Notes: generated by a model not told the origin, from the letters alone. A DNA stretch of 64,000 nucleotides from Planctomycetota bacterium (GCA_013349435.1 DUZQ01000004.1:18132-82131), one strand, 5' to 3'. Positions 1 through 8,265 are shown, counted from the stretch's first letter. Made by a program: numbers and translations.

Positions 1-331
1 CGGCTTCGGCGGGTTCTTTTTTGAACGACTCAAGCGACCTGGGCTCTGCGACCTTTCTGTAGCCCAGCGCCTTTATGACCTCTAAAACCTCCGTCCAGGT
101 GGGAAACGGTCTTTGATTTGCCTTTTTATATGTATCAATTGCCATGAGAAACTCGAACTGCTCATCGGTCATTTGACCTTCTTCGGCGGCTTTTCTCTCA
201 TCACTTCTGCGCCGGCCGGGCCCCCTGCGCCGGTCGAGACCCAGTCGCCTGTCAAGACCCAATCGCCTGTCAACGGTGTACTTTCTGCGTTCGATGAAGC
301 TGCTGTCTGATTTACTGTTCTTTTCAGCCAT
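1..331 (-). CDS. Hypothetical small protein, C-terminus cut by window edge
   Basis: An open frame starts with ATG at 331 (read leftward) and runs off the left edge without a stop, giving at least 110 residues. Residues 14-43 are very arginine-rich, with a repeated DRRLGL unit followed by [10 protein letters not shown]. This is encoded by imperfect 18-bp direct repeats near 230-285. A later segment ([16 protein letters not shown], then [19 protein letters not shown]) looks like a compact helical domain. Upstream of the ATG lies a modest purine-rich site (GAGGG). I do not recognise the family. The basic repeat suggests nucleic-acid or membrane contact, but that is inference. The gene is probably real because the frame is open throughout, composition is protein-like, and the next gene reads in the same direction 61 bp away. 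Confidence 0.6.
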   Translation of the reverse strand, partial: MAEKNSKSDSSFIERRKYTVDRRLGLDRRLGLDRRRGPGRRRSDERKAAEEGQMTDEQFEFLMAIDTYKKANQRPFPTWTEVLEVIKALGYRKVAEPRSLESFKKEPAEA

Positions 332-392
332 TGGCCGGACCCTCAAAGATTAACTACCCCAAACTCGTGATAAGAACGTAAGAGTAATCCCT

Positions 393-722
393 TTAGAACT
401 CGTCATAGACCTCATTGTCATCTTCGAAATCTTCGGTCATATCCTCCTGCTCCTGAAAGGCCATATCGTAAAAGTCGGTGTATGCGCCCTGTGATTCAAT
501 CAGGACATGAGCTTCGTCCAGATGATCCTCGGGCACCATAACGGCGATACCCGGAAAACCCGAGGACGACTCCGGCTGCGCCTTTATTACAGTGGGAATA
601 TCGTCGTCAATTAACATTTTCTTGTATTGCTTGGCCAGGTCCATATCCTCGGCAAAGGCCACCGTGACAAACTCCTTCAACGGTGTCCTTGTATTTCGTT
701 TTTTGTTACGACTATTCGCCAT
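393..722 (-). CDS. DUF2007-like putative signal-transducing protein
   Basis: The frame encodes 109 residues from ATG 722, which has GGAG nine bases upstream. An in-frame TTG at 746 lacks such a site. After a basic N-terminus (NSRNKKRNTRTP) the protein carries a short alpha/beta domain: FVTVAFAEDMDLAKQYKKML, then IPTVIK, then GIAVMVPEDHLDEAHVLI. This is the typical layout of DUF2007 proteins, in which a strand-helix unit ends in a V-P-x-x-x-x-x-A segment. The last 25 residues are strongly acidic. DUF2007 proteins are small and of unknown biochemical role, though some are annotated as PII-like signal-transducing proteins. The assignment rests on sequence pattern only. The neighbour to the left runs in the same direction, and the histone-like gene to the right diverges. 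Confidence 0.6.
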   Translation of the reverse strand: MANSRNKKRNTRTPLKEFVTVAFAEDMDLAKQYKKMLIDDDIPTVIKAQPESSSGFPGIAVMVPEDHLDEAHVLIESQGAYTDFYDMAFQEQEDMTEDFEDDNEVYDEF

Positions 723-1038
723 GCCATCTTCTCCGTTATACTTCAAAATACCGATTCTGTGAGATAACCACTTTGTGGTTCATCGTCAAAAGGCCACCTT
801 ACATTAATCAAAATTGCCGCAACAGCTCCACCAAAAGCTTATTTCGTGAGCCACGTATCTAACGAAAATACGGGATTTTCAGGTTATAGGTTCTGTAGGT
901 GCAAAATTTTGTATTTTTCAACAATTTTTTTGTTGCAAAACCGGTTCCGAGTATTCAAAATACCACCAGAGTTGACGGCCGGTAAGTCCGTCGCAGGTCA
1001 GGTTTATGAAAACTTTATTTAACACGGAGGTACCGAAT
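723..1038. other. Divergent intergenic region with AT-rich inverted repeat
   Basis: No gene is visible in these 316 bases, which separate two divergently read genes and should hold both promoters. The clearest structure is an inverted repeat at 919-935 (CAACAA, five T, TTGTTG) that extends almost perfectly into flanking T and A runs. It could be a protein-binding site or a weak bidirectional terminator. A possible promoter for the histone-like gene is TTGCAA with a 17-base spacer to CAAAAT just downstream, but the -10 match is poor. Confidence 0.3.
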
Positions 1039-1236
1039 ATGGCAAAAAAGAAAGGCGGCAAGAAAGAGGTTCTGGTTGTGGCAAGTAAGGTCAAGGCGTA
1101 TATCAAGAGCAAAGGCGCAATGACGTCTTCCGATGCGATTGGCTCCTTGAATGAGCATGTCCATGCGATACTTGACGCAGCCGTTAAGCGAACAAAAGCC
1201 AACCGTCGAAGCACGGTAAAGCCACAGGACCTGTGA
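1039..1236 (+). CDS. Bacterial histone-fold DNA-binding protein
   Basis: This 65-residue basic protein starts at ATG 1039, preceded by GGAGG with an 8-base gap. An in-frame ATG at 1006 lies upstream of that site and is unlikely to be used. After the leader MAKKKGGKKE come EVLVVASKVKAYIKSKGAM, a long central helix (SDAIGSLNEHVHAILDAAVKR) and the ending RTKANRRSTVKPQDL. The closing pattern (basic residues, N, R/K, TV, K, P, D-L) matches helix 3 of histone folds, as in archaeal HMf-type histones and the short bacterial histones described from Bdellovibrio and Leptospira. It should form dimers that bind DNA in the nucleoid. No other gene shares its transcript, and a structured segment with a terminator-like hairpin follows. 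The family call comes from motif reading, without a structural check. Confidence 0.75.
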   Translation: MAKKKGGKKEVLVVASKVKAYIKSKGAMTSSDAIGSLNEHVHAILDAAVKRTKANRRSTVKPQDL

Positions 1237-1253
1237 TTCGGAGGTGGCATCCG

Positions 1254-1313
1254 GTCTCTTAGAGGCAGCGGCCGGCCCGTCAAATAAGGGACGGCTCGTC
1301 TGCCTCTGGAGAC
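1254..1313 (+). ncRNA. Long branched hairpin downstream of histone-like gene
   Basis: Just after the histone-like stop codon, GTCTC and AGAGGCAG (1254-1268) pair with CTGCCTCT and GAGAC (1300-1313). This gives a 13-bp stem with a small asymmetric interruption. Nested inside, CCGTC (1277-1281) pairs with GACGG (1290-1294). The segment is too ordered to be chance and lies on the histone transcript side. It could be a 3' UTR stability element or part of a separate small RNA ending at the terminator-like hairpin near 1450-1498. I do not recognise a known RNA family. The rest of 1237-1646 holds no convincing gene apart from the short leader ORF. Confidence 0.4.
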
Positions 1314-1449
1314 ATGAATCATTAGGCCGAAAGGGCACGGTCCGAGGCCGGCGAAAGCTTCAAACCAAAATAGTTTATTGTCTTGTAAAGCAAGGGCCCT
1401 GTTTTAGCCGATATTGTTTGCATACACCTCTTTGAGATGTTGAAACGCC

Positions 1450-1498
1450 GGGGCTGCAATTGAAATAATTACTCACTTCAGCCCCAAAATTTTTATTT
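1450..1498 (+). terminator. Probable intrinsic terminator after histone-like gene
   Basis: GGGGCTG (1450-1456) pairs with CAGCCCC (1479-1485). The sequence then runs AAAATTTTTATTTTATTT. The loop is long (22 bases) and the T tract starts a few bases late, so efficiency is uncertain. The position is right for ending the histone-like transcript before the glucan cluster. Confidence 0.45.
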
Positions 1499-1623
1499 TA
1501 TTTGAGTTTTTTCTGGACTAAGGCTGCAAACCGGCTTTATAATGCCGGAATCAGCTAAAGAACGGGCAAAAAGTGCTTGGACAATATAGACAAAAGGACC
1601 TTAACAAATCTGAAGGAGCAGGT

Positions 1624-1650
1624 ATGTTGATTACGGGGGGTGCAGAATGA
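1624..1650 (+). CDS. Eight-codon leader ORF overlapping the glycosyltransferase start
   Basis: ATG 1624 has AAGGAG a few bases upstream and opens the peptide MLITGGAE. Its TGA overlaps the next ATG in the arrangement ATGA (1647-1650). This looks like translational coupling: ribosomes loading at the strong upstream site would terminate and restart on the glycosyltransferase. The downstream ATG also has its own G-rich site (six G, near 1635). It may be fortuitous, since a 9-codon frame is short, but the combination of a good ribosome site and an exact overlap is notable. Confidence 0.3.
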   Translation: MLITGGAE

Positions 1651-2942
1651 AAATATTTATGCTGGGTTGGGAATTTCCGCCTTTCATCAGTGGCGGTCTG
1701 GGCACAGCATGTCACGGCCTCACCAAAGCAATGAGTAAGATTGGAGTTGAGGTGATATTCGTTCTGCCAAAACCAATCGACCCGGCTTTCTCCACTCATG
1801 TAACAATGCTCAGTCCACTCCAGGCAAGAGGTGTGGATGATTTAACAACAGAACAATCCGAGCTGAAAAATGTCCGTTTCCGCCCGATAGAATCTCCTTT
1901 GCAGCCCTATTCTACACCCGAATACTACCACAGGCACCTTGAAGAGATAATCAAACAAAAACGCCTGGTCGAGCTTGAGGAAATTGATACGACTTACAGT
2001 GATACCAGCCAGTATTGCGGCGATATGCTTACCGAGGTCAGTCGATATGCGGCCGCGGCGGTCAGGCTTGCACAACAGGAAGAATTTGACGTCATACACG
2101 CTCATGACTGGATGACCTACCCGGCCGGGATCGCCGTTGCGGCGGTTACCGGCAAACCACTGGTGGTCCACGTCCATTCGACCGAATTTGACCGCAGCGG
2201 CGAGCATGTAAACCAGCCACTCTATGACATCGAGCGGCGGGGAATGCATGCAGCCGACAAAATCATCGCGGTCAGCCATTTAACCCGTAATATCATAATC
2301 ACCCGATACGGTGTAAAAGGTGAAAAAGTCGAAGTGGTCTATAATGGCGTTGACAGGGAGCTTAGCAGTCTGAATTTTGACAAGATGGGGAGTATAAAAA
2401 GCGACGAAAAGATAGTGCTGTTTCTTGGCCGGATTACGATGCAAAAAGGCCCGGAATACTTTCTCATGGCGGCCAAGCAAGTGCTCGAGGTGATGGATAA
2501 TGTGAAGTTTGTCATGGCCGGAGCAGGGGATATGATGGGCCGAACCATCGAAATGGCTGCTGCTATGGGAATCGGCCAAAAGGTTTTGTTCACCGGATTC
2601 CTGCAGGGCCAGGACGTCCAGAAGGTCTTTGAGATGGCCGACCTTTATGTTATGCCGTCCGTTTCCGAGCCTTTTGGAATAGCTCCTTTAGAGGCGCTCA
2701 ATCACGATGTGCCGGTTCTGATAAGCAAGCAGAGCGGTGTAGCCGAGGTACTGACCCATGTTCTGAAGGTGGATTTCTGGGACGTAAAAGAGATGGCCAA
2801 CAAGATTCTGGCGGTCCTGAGATACCCGCCTTTGCACATGACCCTGCGTGAGCACGGGAATTTCGAGGTACGCAAACTGGCGTGGGAAGACACGGCCGCA
2901 AAGTGCCTGGCCGTATATGAAGGCTTAATGGTACAAGTATAA
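1647..2942 (+). CDS. GT4/glycogen-synthase-like glycosyltransferase
   Basis: A 431-residue GT-B fold retaining glycosyltransferase. The N-terminal domain opens with GWEFPPFISGGLGT (7-20), the glycine-rich loop of starch/glycogen synthase-type enzymes, and contains HAHDWMTYPAG (151-161). The C-terminal domain shows VYNGVD (231-236), FLGRITMQKGPEYF (259-272) and PSVSEPFGIAPLEAL (337-351), the E-x7-E nucleotide-sugar motif. It probably elongates an alpha-glucan using a nucleotide sugar in the cytoplasm. This is inferred from its neighbours: a GH57 glycosidase follows after 24 bp and a debranching enzyme after that, on the same strand. The length fits the GT4 family. The exact donor and product cannot be read from sequence. 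The start follows a G-rich site and overlaps a short leader ORF. Confidence 0.85.
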   Translation: MKIFMLGWEFPPFISGGLGTACHGLTKAMSKIGVEVIFVLPKPIDPAFSTHVTMLSPLQARGVDDLTTEQSELKNVRFRPIESPLQPYSTPEYYHRHLEEIIKQKRLVELEEIDTTYSDTSQYCGDMLTEVSRYAAAAVRLAQQEEFDVIHAHDWMTYPAGIAVAAVTGKPLVVHVHSTEFDRSGEHVNQPLYDIERRGMHAADKIIAVSHLTRNIIITRYGVKGEKVEVVYNGVDRELSSLNFDKMGSIKSDEKIVLFLGRITMQKGPEYFLMAAKQVLEVMDNVKFVMAGAGDMMGRTIEMAAAMGIGQKVLFTGFLQGQDVQKVFEMADLYVMPSVSEPFGIAPLEALNHDVPVLISKQSGVAEVLTHVLKVDFWDVKEMANKILAVLRYPPLHMTLREHGNFEVRKLAWEDTAAKCLAVYEGLMVQV

Positions 2943-2966
2943 CTTTTTTGACGGATCGATTTTATT

Positions 2967-4175
2967 ATGCCATCTGTATGTTTCTACTTTCAGGTACACC
3001 AACCGTTCAGGCTCAGACACTACACGGTTTTCGACGACTCAACCTCGTATTTCGATGAGTTTAAGAACGCCTCGGTTTGCAGAAAGGTGGCAAACAAGTG
3101 TTATCTGCCGACAAACCGTCTTCTTCTCGATACTATCAGACGCTTTGACGGTCGGTTCAAGGTGGCATACAGCATAACCGGCGTTCTGCTGGAGCAACTG
3201 CACGAGTACTGTCCGGAGGTTGTCAGCACGTTTGACGCCCTGGCGCAAACAGGTTGTGTCGAGTTTCTTGCCGAGACGTATTATCACAGCTTAAGCTGGC
3301 TGTATTCGCCTGAGGAGTTCGTCGAGCAAGTCGAAAAGCACATCGAAACGGTAGAGCATCTTTTCGGGCAAACCCCCCGTATTTTCAGAAATACCGAGCT
3401 GATATACAACAACGATCTGGCAAAGGCGATAAGTGCCACCGGAAGGTTTGACGCAATAATAGCAGAAGGCGTTGACCATATCCTTGGATACAGAAGCCCG
3501 AACTTTGTTTACCGGCCTCCTGATTGTGATAACCTGAAGCTGCTGCTGAAGAATTACGCCCTCAGCGATGACATAGCGTTCAGGTTTTCAAATCGGAACT
3601 GGGCCGAGTTTCCGCTAATGGCCGAGAAGTACGCCAACTGGATACACGATGTAAACGGAAACGGAAATGTAGTGAACCTCTTTATGGACTACGAGACATT
3701 CGGTGAACATCAATGGCAGGATACGGGGATATTCAACTTTATGCAGCGGCTGCCTTATGAGATTCTCAAGCATCCCGATAACGACTTCAAGACGCCTTCG
3801 GAGGTAGCAGCCAGCTATGACGCAGTTGATACGGTCGATATGCCGCATATAACAAGCTGGGCGGATATTGAACGAGACCTGTCGGCGTGGCTCGGCAATG
3901 CAATGCAGTCAAATGCACTTCACGAGCTTTATCGCCTTGAGAAACGTGTAAAAGAAACGGGAGATAAGAATACAATCAACGACTGGCGGAGGCTTCAGAC
4001 ATCGGACCACTTTTACTATATGTGCACAAAGTATTTTTCAGACGGTGATGTACATAAATACTTTAACCCATACGACTCACCTTACGATTCTTATATAAAC
4101 TTCATGAATGTACTGAACAATCTTACCAGTCGCTGTACAGGAGTCGATGCGGCCGAAGCAAAAGTGGCCGGCTAA
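2967..4175 (+). CDS. Glycoside hydrolase family 57 alpha-amylase-like enzyme
   Basis: A 402-residue GH57 enzyme. Hallmarks are FYFQVHQPFRLRHY at the N-terminus (the first GH57 conserved region), RNTELIYNNDLA with the likely nucleophile region around E144, and MDYETFGEHQW with the likely acid/base D241. GH57 enzymes are (beta/alpha)7 barrels acting on alpha-1,4 or alpha-1,6 glucans by a retaining mechanism. Short members of about 400 residues next to a GT4 synthase and a debranching enzyme are a recurrent arrangement for glycogen or maltodextrin turnover. There is no signal peptide, so it acts in the cytoplasm. The ATG at 2967 has only a weak ribosome site (GACGGA), consistent with expression from the upstream transcript. 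Activity could be hydrolytic or a transferase. Confidence 0.88.
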   Translation: MPSVCFYFQVHQPFRLRHYTVFDDSTSYFDEFKNASVCRKVANKCYLPTNRLLLDTIRRFDGRFKVAYSITGVLLEQLHEYCPEVVSTFDALAQTGCVEFLAETYYHSLSWLYSPEEFVEQVEKHIETVEHLFGQTPRIFRNTELIYNNDLAKAISATGRFDAIIAEGVDHILGYRSPNFVYRPPDCDNLKLLLKNYALSDDIAFRFSNRNWAEFPLMAEKYANWIHDVNGNGNVVNLFMDYETFGEHQWQDTGIFNFMQRLPYEILKHPDNDFKTPSEVAASYDAVDTVDMPHITSWADIERDLSAWLGNAMQSNALHELYRLEKRVKETGDKNTINDWRRLQTSDHFYYMCTKYFSDGDVHKYFNPYDSPYDSYINFMNVLNNLTSRCTGVDAAEAKVAG

Positions 4176-4217
4176 ACACAAACGCCGGCGCCAGCGAGCC
4201 GGGCAAGGACCGTCGTG

Positions 4218-6233
4218 ATGCTGATGTCAAAGAACAGCCTTAGTCGCCGAAGTTTATCACTCACCCTGGAATCCTCAAGAATAGACAAACTGCTTGAGAC
4301 CGAGTGGTTGTTGACCAACAGTCGCGGTGGTTTTGCATCCGGCACAATCGCCGGCTGCAATACGAGGAGGTATCACGGCCTTTTAATCGGCTCACTTGAC
4401 CCCCCTGCAAACAGAATTGCCGCCCTTGCAAACTGTCATGAGGCAATAAAGATTGGCGGTCGTCTGCTCGAACCGGGGTGTTTTGAGTTTGAAGGCGGGC
4501 TTCGGGCGGATGCTGCGCAACTCCCGGCCAGGTTCAGCAGGGATATCGGTGCACATTTTGATTATGAGTTTGGATTTGCAAAGCTGACAAAATCCATATA
4601 TCTGCTGCCCGACAGCGACATCGCCGCAATTGTTTACGAGTTTTCAGATATAGACGCCGAGTTTGACTTTTTCGTCCGCCCCCTGGCGGCAATGAGAGAT
4701 TTCCATTCGCTTCAGAACTCCGATTCGGAATTTCTCTCGCTATGGAACGATTACGGAATAACCGTAAGAAGCCGAAGTACGCCCGGCTGTGAGCTTGTGC
4801 TCTACACCGACCAGATGTCTTTCGCCCAGGACCGGCAGTGGTGGTACAACTTCCTGTATCGAAAGGATAGACAGCGGGGACAGGACTACATCGAGGATCT
4901 GTGGTCACCGGGTTTTTTCAGATGCAGCGTAGATTTGCCCGTAAGGTTGGTCCTGTGGGCGGGTCTGAGCCGACAGGACGCCCCCCCCGATGTCCAGGAC
5001 CTCGACATCGACATCGTCCTCGACAGTCTTATCCTCAAAGAGAAGGAATTAACCAGGGCCGCAAAACATGACGACAAATACTCCGGGATACTTTATTCAG
5101 CCGCGGGCGAGTTTGTGGTTGAACGGCAAATTTCACACAGGCCCTGCACCACAATATTAGCCGGCTATCCCTGGTTCCTGGATTGGGGCAGAGATACTTT
5201 CATCGCCCTGCCCGGTCTGCTTTTATGTACCAAAAGGCTTAACGAGGCCGCCGATGTCCTGAAAACCTTCGCCGGCGCGGTAAACGAAGGGATGATTCCC
5301 AACCGTTTTGACGATTACGGCTTTGAGCCTCACTATAACAGTATCGACGCGTCCCTCTGGTTCGTTCACGCGGCCTTTGAATATCTGCGCAAAAGCTGCG
5401 ACGCCGCAACATTCAGTGTTGACCTGCTGCCTGCGGTAAGGTGGGTAACAGAGTCTTATCGTACCGGCACAAGGTTCGGAATCCGCGAAGACTCCGACGG
5501 ACTTATAACCGGCGGAAGCGCAGACACTCAACTTACCTGGATGGACGCTAAATACGGTGGTGTGGTGTTTACGCCGAGGCACGGAAAGGCGGTCGAGGTA
5601 AATGCTCTTTGGTACAACCAGTTGTGCAATCTTGCGGATTACTATATGGGCCGCAACGAAGATTTGGAAAATCGATACAAACAGTTGGCCCAAAAGGTAA
5701 AGCAAAGTTTTGTCCGAGTCTTCTGGAATGAAGAAAAGGGCTATCTAAACGACTGTATCGGCCCGGACGGGACGGTCGATGACAGCTTAAGGCCGAACCA
5801 GATATATGCGGTTTCACTGCCCTTTTCGCCCTTGGCTGACCGGCAACAAAAACGGGTGGTTGAAGTCGTAAAAAATGAGCTTTTGACACCATTCGGCCTG
5901 CGTTCGCTCAATAAAGGCGACGAGCGTTTTGTGGGCCGATACGAAGGCGACCAAAGGCAGCGTGATTCGGCCTACCACAACGGCACGGCCTGGCCTTATC
6001 TGATTGGGCCTTTTATCGAGGCATATCTCAGGGTCAACAGCTTCAGCAAACCCAGCAGAAGAAAGGCAATGCGATATTTAAGGCCCCTGCTTAAACACCT
6101 GACCTGCGACGGCTGCATCCAAAGCATATCCGAGATATTCGACGGCGACCAGCCGCAAAGGCCGAGAGGCTGTTTCGCCCAGGCCTGGAGCGTCGCCGAG
6201 GTACTGCGGGCATACCTGTTGATTACTCATTGA
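4218..6233 (+). CDS. Glycogen debranching enzyme (amylo-alpha-1,6-glucosidase family)
   Basis: A 671-residue protein starting at ATG 4218, preceded by AAGGA at 4205-4209. A GTG one codon earlier is also in frame. The N-terminal GDE_N-type domain contains NSRGGFASGTIAG and RRYHGLL. The C-terminal (alpha/alpha)6 catalytic domain shows WGRDTFIALPGLLL, DASLWFVHAAFEY, EVNALWYNQLCNLADYY and YHNGTAWPYLIGPFIEAYLR, the standard blocks of this GH133-type family. It removes alpha-1,6 branch stubs from glycogen-like polymers in the cytoplasm. Third gene of the glucan cluster, 42 bp after the GH57 gene. The length is normal for the family and no key block is missing. The debranching call is solid, the natural substrate is inferred. 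Confidence 0.9.
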   Translation: MLMSKNSLSRRSLSLTLESSRIDKLLETEWLLTNSRGGFASGTIAGCNTRRYHGLLIGSLDPPANRIAALANCHEAIKIGGRLLEPGCFEFEGGLRADAAQLPARFSRDIGAHFDYEFGFAKLTKSIYLLPDSDIAAIVYEFSDIDAEFDFFVRPLAAMRDFHSLQNSDSEFLSLWNDYGITVRSRSTPGCELVLYTDQMSFAQDRQWWYNFLYRKDRQRGQDYIEDLWSPGFFRCSVDLPVRLVLWAGLSRQDAPPDVQDLDIDIVLDSLILKEKELTRAAKHDDKYSGILYSAAGEFVVERQISHRPCTTILAGYPWFLDWGRDTFIALPGLLLCTKRLNEAADVLKTFAGAVNEGMIPNRFDDYGFEPHYNSIDASLWFVHAAFEYLRKSCDAATFSVDLLPAVRWVTESYRTGTRFGIREDSDGLITGGSADTQLTWMDAKYGGVVFTPRHGKAVEVNALWYNQLCNLADYYMGRNEDLENRYKQLAQKVKQSFVRVFWNEEKGYLNDCIGPDGTVDDSLRPNQIYAVSLPFSPLADRQQKRVVEVVKNELLTPFGLRSLNKGDERFVGRYEGDQRQRDSAYHNGTAWPYLIGPFIEAYLRVNSFSKPSRRKAMRYLRPLLKHLTCDGCIQSISEIFDGDQPQRPRGCFAQAWSVAEVLRAYLLITH

Positions 6234-6271
6234 TGGATGGGTGTTTCTCGGCTACCCTGCACTTTTCCGGG

Positions 6272-6300
6272 TTGACAAATCCGGTCAGACCGCATAAAAT
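6272..6300 (+). promoter_or_regulatory. Sigma-70-type promoter for the 6324 gene
   Basis: TTGACA (6272-6277), a 17-base spacer, then TAAAAT (6295-6300): a perfect -35 and a five-of-six -10. It lies just after the debranching-enzyme stop, so the next gene is a separate transcription unit with a leader of about 17 bases. Confidence 0.7.
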
Positions 6301-6323
6301 AGCATATCCTCAGGGATATAATC

Positions 6324-7139
6324 ATGTTAAATTACAAGGACAGAAAAAACAGGGTTCACATTATCACTCTGGATAGTGTTCTTGCAGCCGATGTTTGTGA
6401 AAGACTCAAAACCAGCCCCAAAATACATCGCGCTGAGATTGTTTTACCGACCGACATCGAAAATTCGGAAATCGTCGTCCAGGATATTGATAATCTGGCA
6501 CTGGAGACAATGGCGTCTCGATTGTTAATAATGGATGTGCGCAGCCACACCCTGCCCAGACTTCAGCAGGCCTATAATAAAATCGTAGGGTACAACCGCG
6601 CCGATTTTAATCTGTATTGTTATACGGTTCTTATCGGTGACGGACCTGCCAGTCTTTTTGAGCAAGGCGGTGATATAGACGATTTTTCGGAGCTGCTTGC
6701 CAGGCTCAGAATCGATTACAGCCCGGCTGTATTTTTCTACGACCCCCTGCTCCATTACAGCCATAAAGAAAAACTCGCGATGGGAATCGACCGGGATAAC
6801 TCCATACCACAGACTATACCCCACCGTCTGGAAAAAGGATTCGAATCCCAGGGCGAGCACATAACGGTTGAAGACGTCCGCAGGTATTTCAGGGCCGAAG
6901 GTGCACCCGATGATAAAAAAAGGGCCAAGAAAAGAAGGCGATTAGGGAGATTGGCGAAACTGTATCGCAAGAAAATCGCAAAGGAATTTCCCCAGGTCGC
7001 AGACGAGTTTGTAAAATGCCTTCAAAAAAGCGGCTATAGCTTCACCGGCGAAGCCCTGCCGCTTAATACATACCCTTTTTACTTCGAGGAATTAGTAGCC
7101 GACCTCCTCGAAAAAGCAAAAACAGCCGTCTCGTCATAA
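6324..7139 (+). CDS. Conserved-looking hypothetical protein
   Basis: A 271-residue soluble protein with no signal peptide or membrane segment. The N-terminal part (HIITLDSVLAADVCERL, then RAEIVLPTDIENSEIVVQDIDNLALE) reads like an alpha/beta domain, possibly Rossmann-like or receiver-like: LLIMDVRSHTLPRLQQAYNKIVGYNRADFN resembles a phosphoacceptor strand followed by helices. Residues about 196-220 are strongly basic (DDKKRAKKRRRLGRLAKLYRKK), suggesting nucleic-acid contact. The C-terminus is helical. I do not recognise a family. It has its own near-consensus promoter at 6272-6300 and an AGGGAT ribosome site. It sits just upstream of holA on the same strand, which has its own promoter-like sequence. 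Confidence 0.75.
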   Translation: MLNYKDRKNRVHIITLDSVLAADVCERLKTSPKIHRAEIVLPTDIENSEIVVQDIDNLALETMASRLLIMDVRSHTLPRLQQAYNKIVGYNRADFNLYCYTVLIGDGPASLFEQGGDIDDFSELLARLRIDYSPAVFFYDPLLHYSHKEKLAMGIDRDNSIPQTIPHRLEKGFESQGEHITVEDVRRYFRAEGAPDDKKRAKKRRRLGRLAKLYRKKIAKEFPQVADEFVKCLQKSGYSFTGEALPLNTYPFYFEELVADLLEKAKTAVSS

Positions 7140-7225
7140 AAATGTCAACAATGACAGATAATTCGGATGCAAAGACTATAAAAAAACCCCGGGGGCAAGT
7201 TCGCTTTAATTTTGCAAAAACAGGT

Positions 7226-7254
7226 TTGTTTCAGTTCCGTTTGCGCTGTAATAT
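7226..7254 (+). promoter_or_regulatory. Possible promoter giving a leaderless holA mRNA
   Basis: TTGTTT (7226-7231), a 17-base spacer and TAATAT (7249-7254). Transcription would be expected to start about seven bases later, at or next to the holA ATG at 7261, and there is no convincing Shine-Dalgarno site in front of that ATG. Inference only. The palindrome CCCCGGGG near 7188 may help end the preceding transcript. Confidence 0.35.
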
Positions 7255-7260
7255 AGAGAT

Positions 7261-8265
7261 ATGGCGGCAAAAGCGAAGAAAACCAAACAGCACGCAAAGA
7301 GCGTCTGCGTTGTGTGCGGCAAGGATGAGTTCCTTGTCGCAAACCGTTGCGAGGCTCTCGTGGACGAGCTGTTAACACCCGAGCAGAGGCCGATGTGTCT
7401 TTATCAGCCCAGGGCGGATGAGGTAGCCGCCGCGGATGTGTTCGATGAGCTTCGGACGTTGCCGTTTTTGGCTGACAGAAGGGTCGTTCTGATACGAGAT
7501 GCCGATAAGTTCGTCTCAGCCAATCGCGGGATTCTTGAGAAATACTTCGACGACCCCAGCCCGACTGGTGTGTTGATTCTCACCGTCGCAAGCTGGCCCG
7601 GTAACACGAAACTCGCCAAAAAACTGCCTAAAGTCGGCGAGCTTGTCAAGGTAACCGACATAGCCCGCCGCAGCCTTGCAGGGTATGTCGCCGGCTACAC
7701 AAGGGACAAACACGGCAAGACCTTCGCCCCCGGTGCGGCACAACTTCTGGTGGAGCTTGCCGGCGATGAGCCGGGAAGATTATGCAGCGAAGCTGATAAG
7801 CTGGCGATGTACGTCGGCGATGAAAAAAATGTTACTGTCAAAGATGTAGAAGCGCTGACAGGCCGAAACAGGATGTTCAACGCCTTTGCCGTGATAGACG
7901 CCGTTACCGAAGGCAACGTGGCCGCAGCAGTCGGACGATTGCGAAATATGTTCGCCTCGGACAAACAGGCCGAGTACAAGGTTGTCGGCGCGTTCGCATA
8001 CCATTTTCGCCGGATGTTCAAGGCCGCAGCGATGCTCGACAAGGGTGCAAATAGAAATCAGGTGGCCAGACAATTAGGCCTTTGGCACAATGTGGACGGG
8101 TTCTTTGGCCAGATTTCGAGGATAAGTCTCAAAGGTATCGGATGTGTGCTGACCCGGTTAGCCAGAATCGATTATCTCACAAAGACCGGACAGGCAGACG
8201 TCAAAATCGCAGTCGAACAACTCATCCTGAGCCTGACTGCTAAACAAAAAAATGAGGCAGGGTAA
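7261..8265 (+). CDS. holA: DNA polymerase III subunit delta
   Basis: A 334-residue clamp-loader delta subunit. The N-terminal segment (VCVVCGKDEFLVANRC, about 14-30, then LRTLPFLADRRVVLIRDADKFV) is the usual HolA start, in which the subunit resembles an AAA+ module without a Walker A lysine. Next come GVLILTVASWPGNTKLAKKL, VKVTDIARRSLAGYVAGY and AAQLLVELAGDEPGRLCSEADKLAMY, the delta signature preceding the collar domain. The C-terminal helices (QAEYKVVGAFAYHFRRMFKAA) match the collar. It opens the beta clamp during loading at the replication fork. Length is normal. It stands alone and converges with the restriction-modification genes. The start is the first ATG after a possible promoter. A lysine-rich N-terminal extension (AAKAKKTKQHAK) precedes the domain. 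Confidence 0.92.
   Translation: MAAKAKKTKQHAKSVCVVCGKDEFLVANRCEALVDELLTPEQRPMCLYQPRADEVAAADVFDELRTLPFLADRRVVLIRDADKFVSANRGILEKYFDDPSPTGVLILTVASWPGNTKLAKKLPKVGELVKVTDIARRSLAGYVAGYTRDKHGKTFAPGAAQLLVELAGDEPGRLCSEADKLAMYVGDEKNVTVKDVEALTGRNRMFNAFAVIDAVTEGNVAAAVGRLRNMFASDKQAEYKVVGAFAYHFRRMFKAAAMLDKGANRNQVARQLGLWHNVDGFFGQISRISLKGIGCVLTRLARIDYLTKTGQADVKIAVEQLILSLTAKQKNEAG

Noticed and set aside
5223..5705. Leftward frame of 160 codons within the debranching enzyme gene
   Set aside because: Opposite-strand shadow. The debranching enzyme frame carries all family motifs without interruption.
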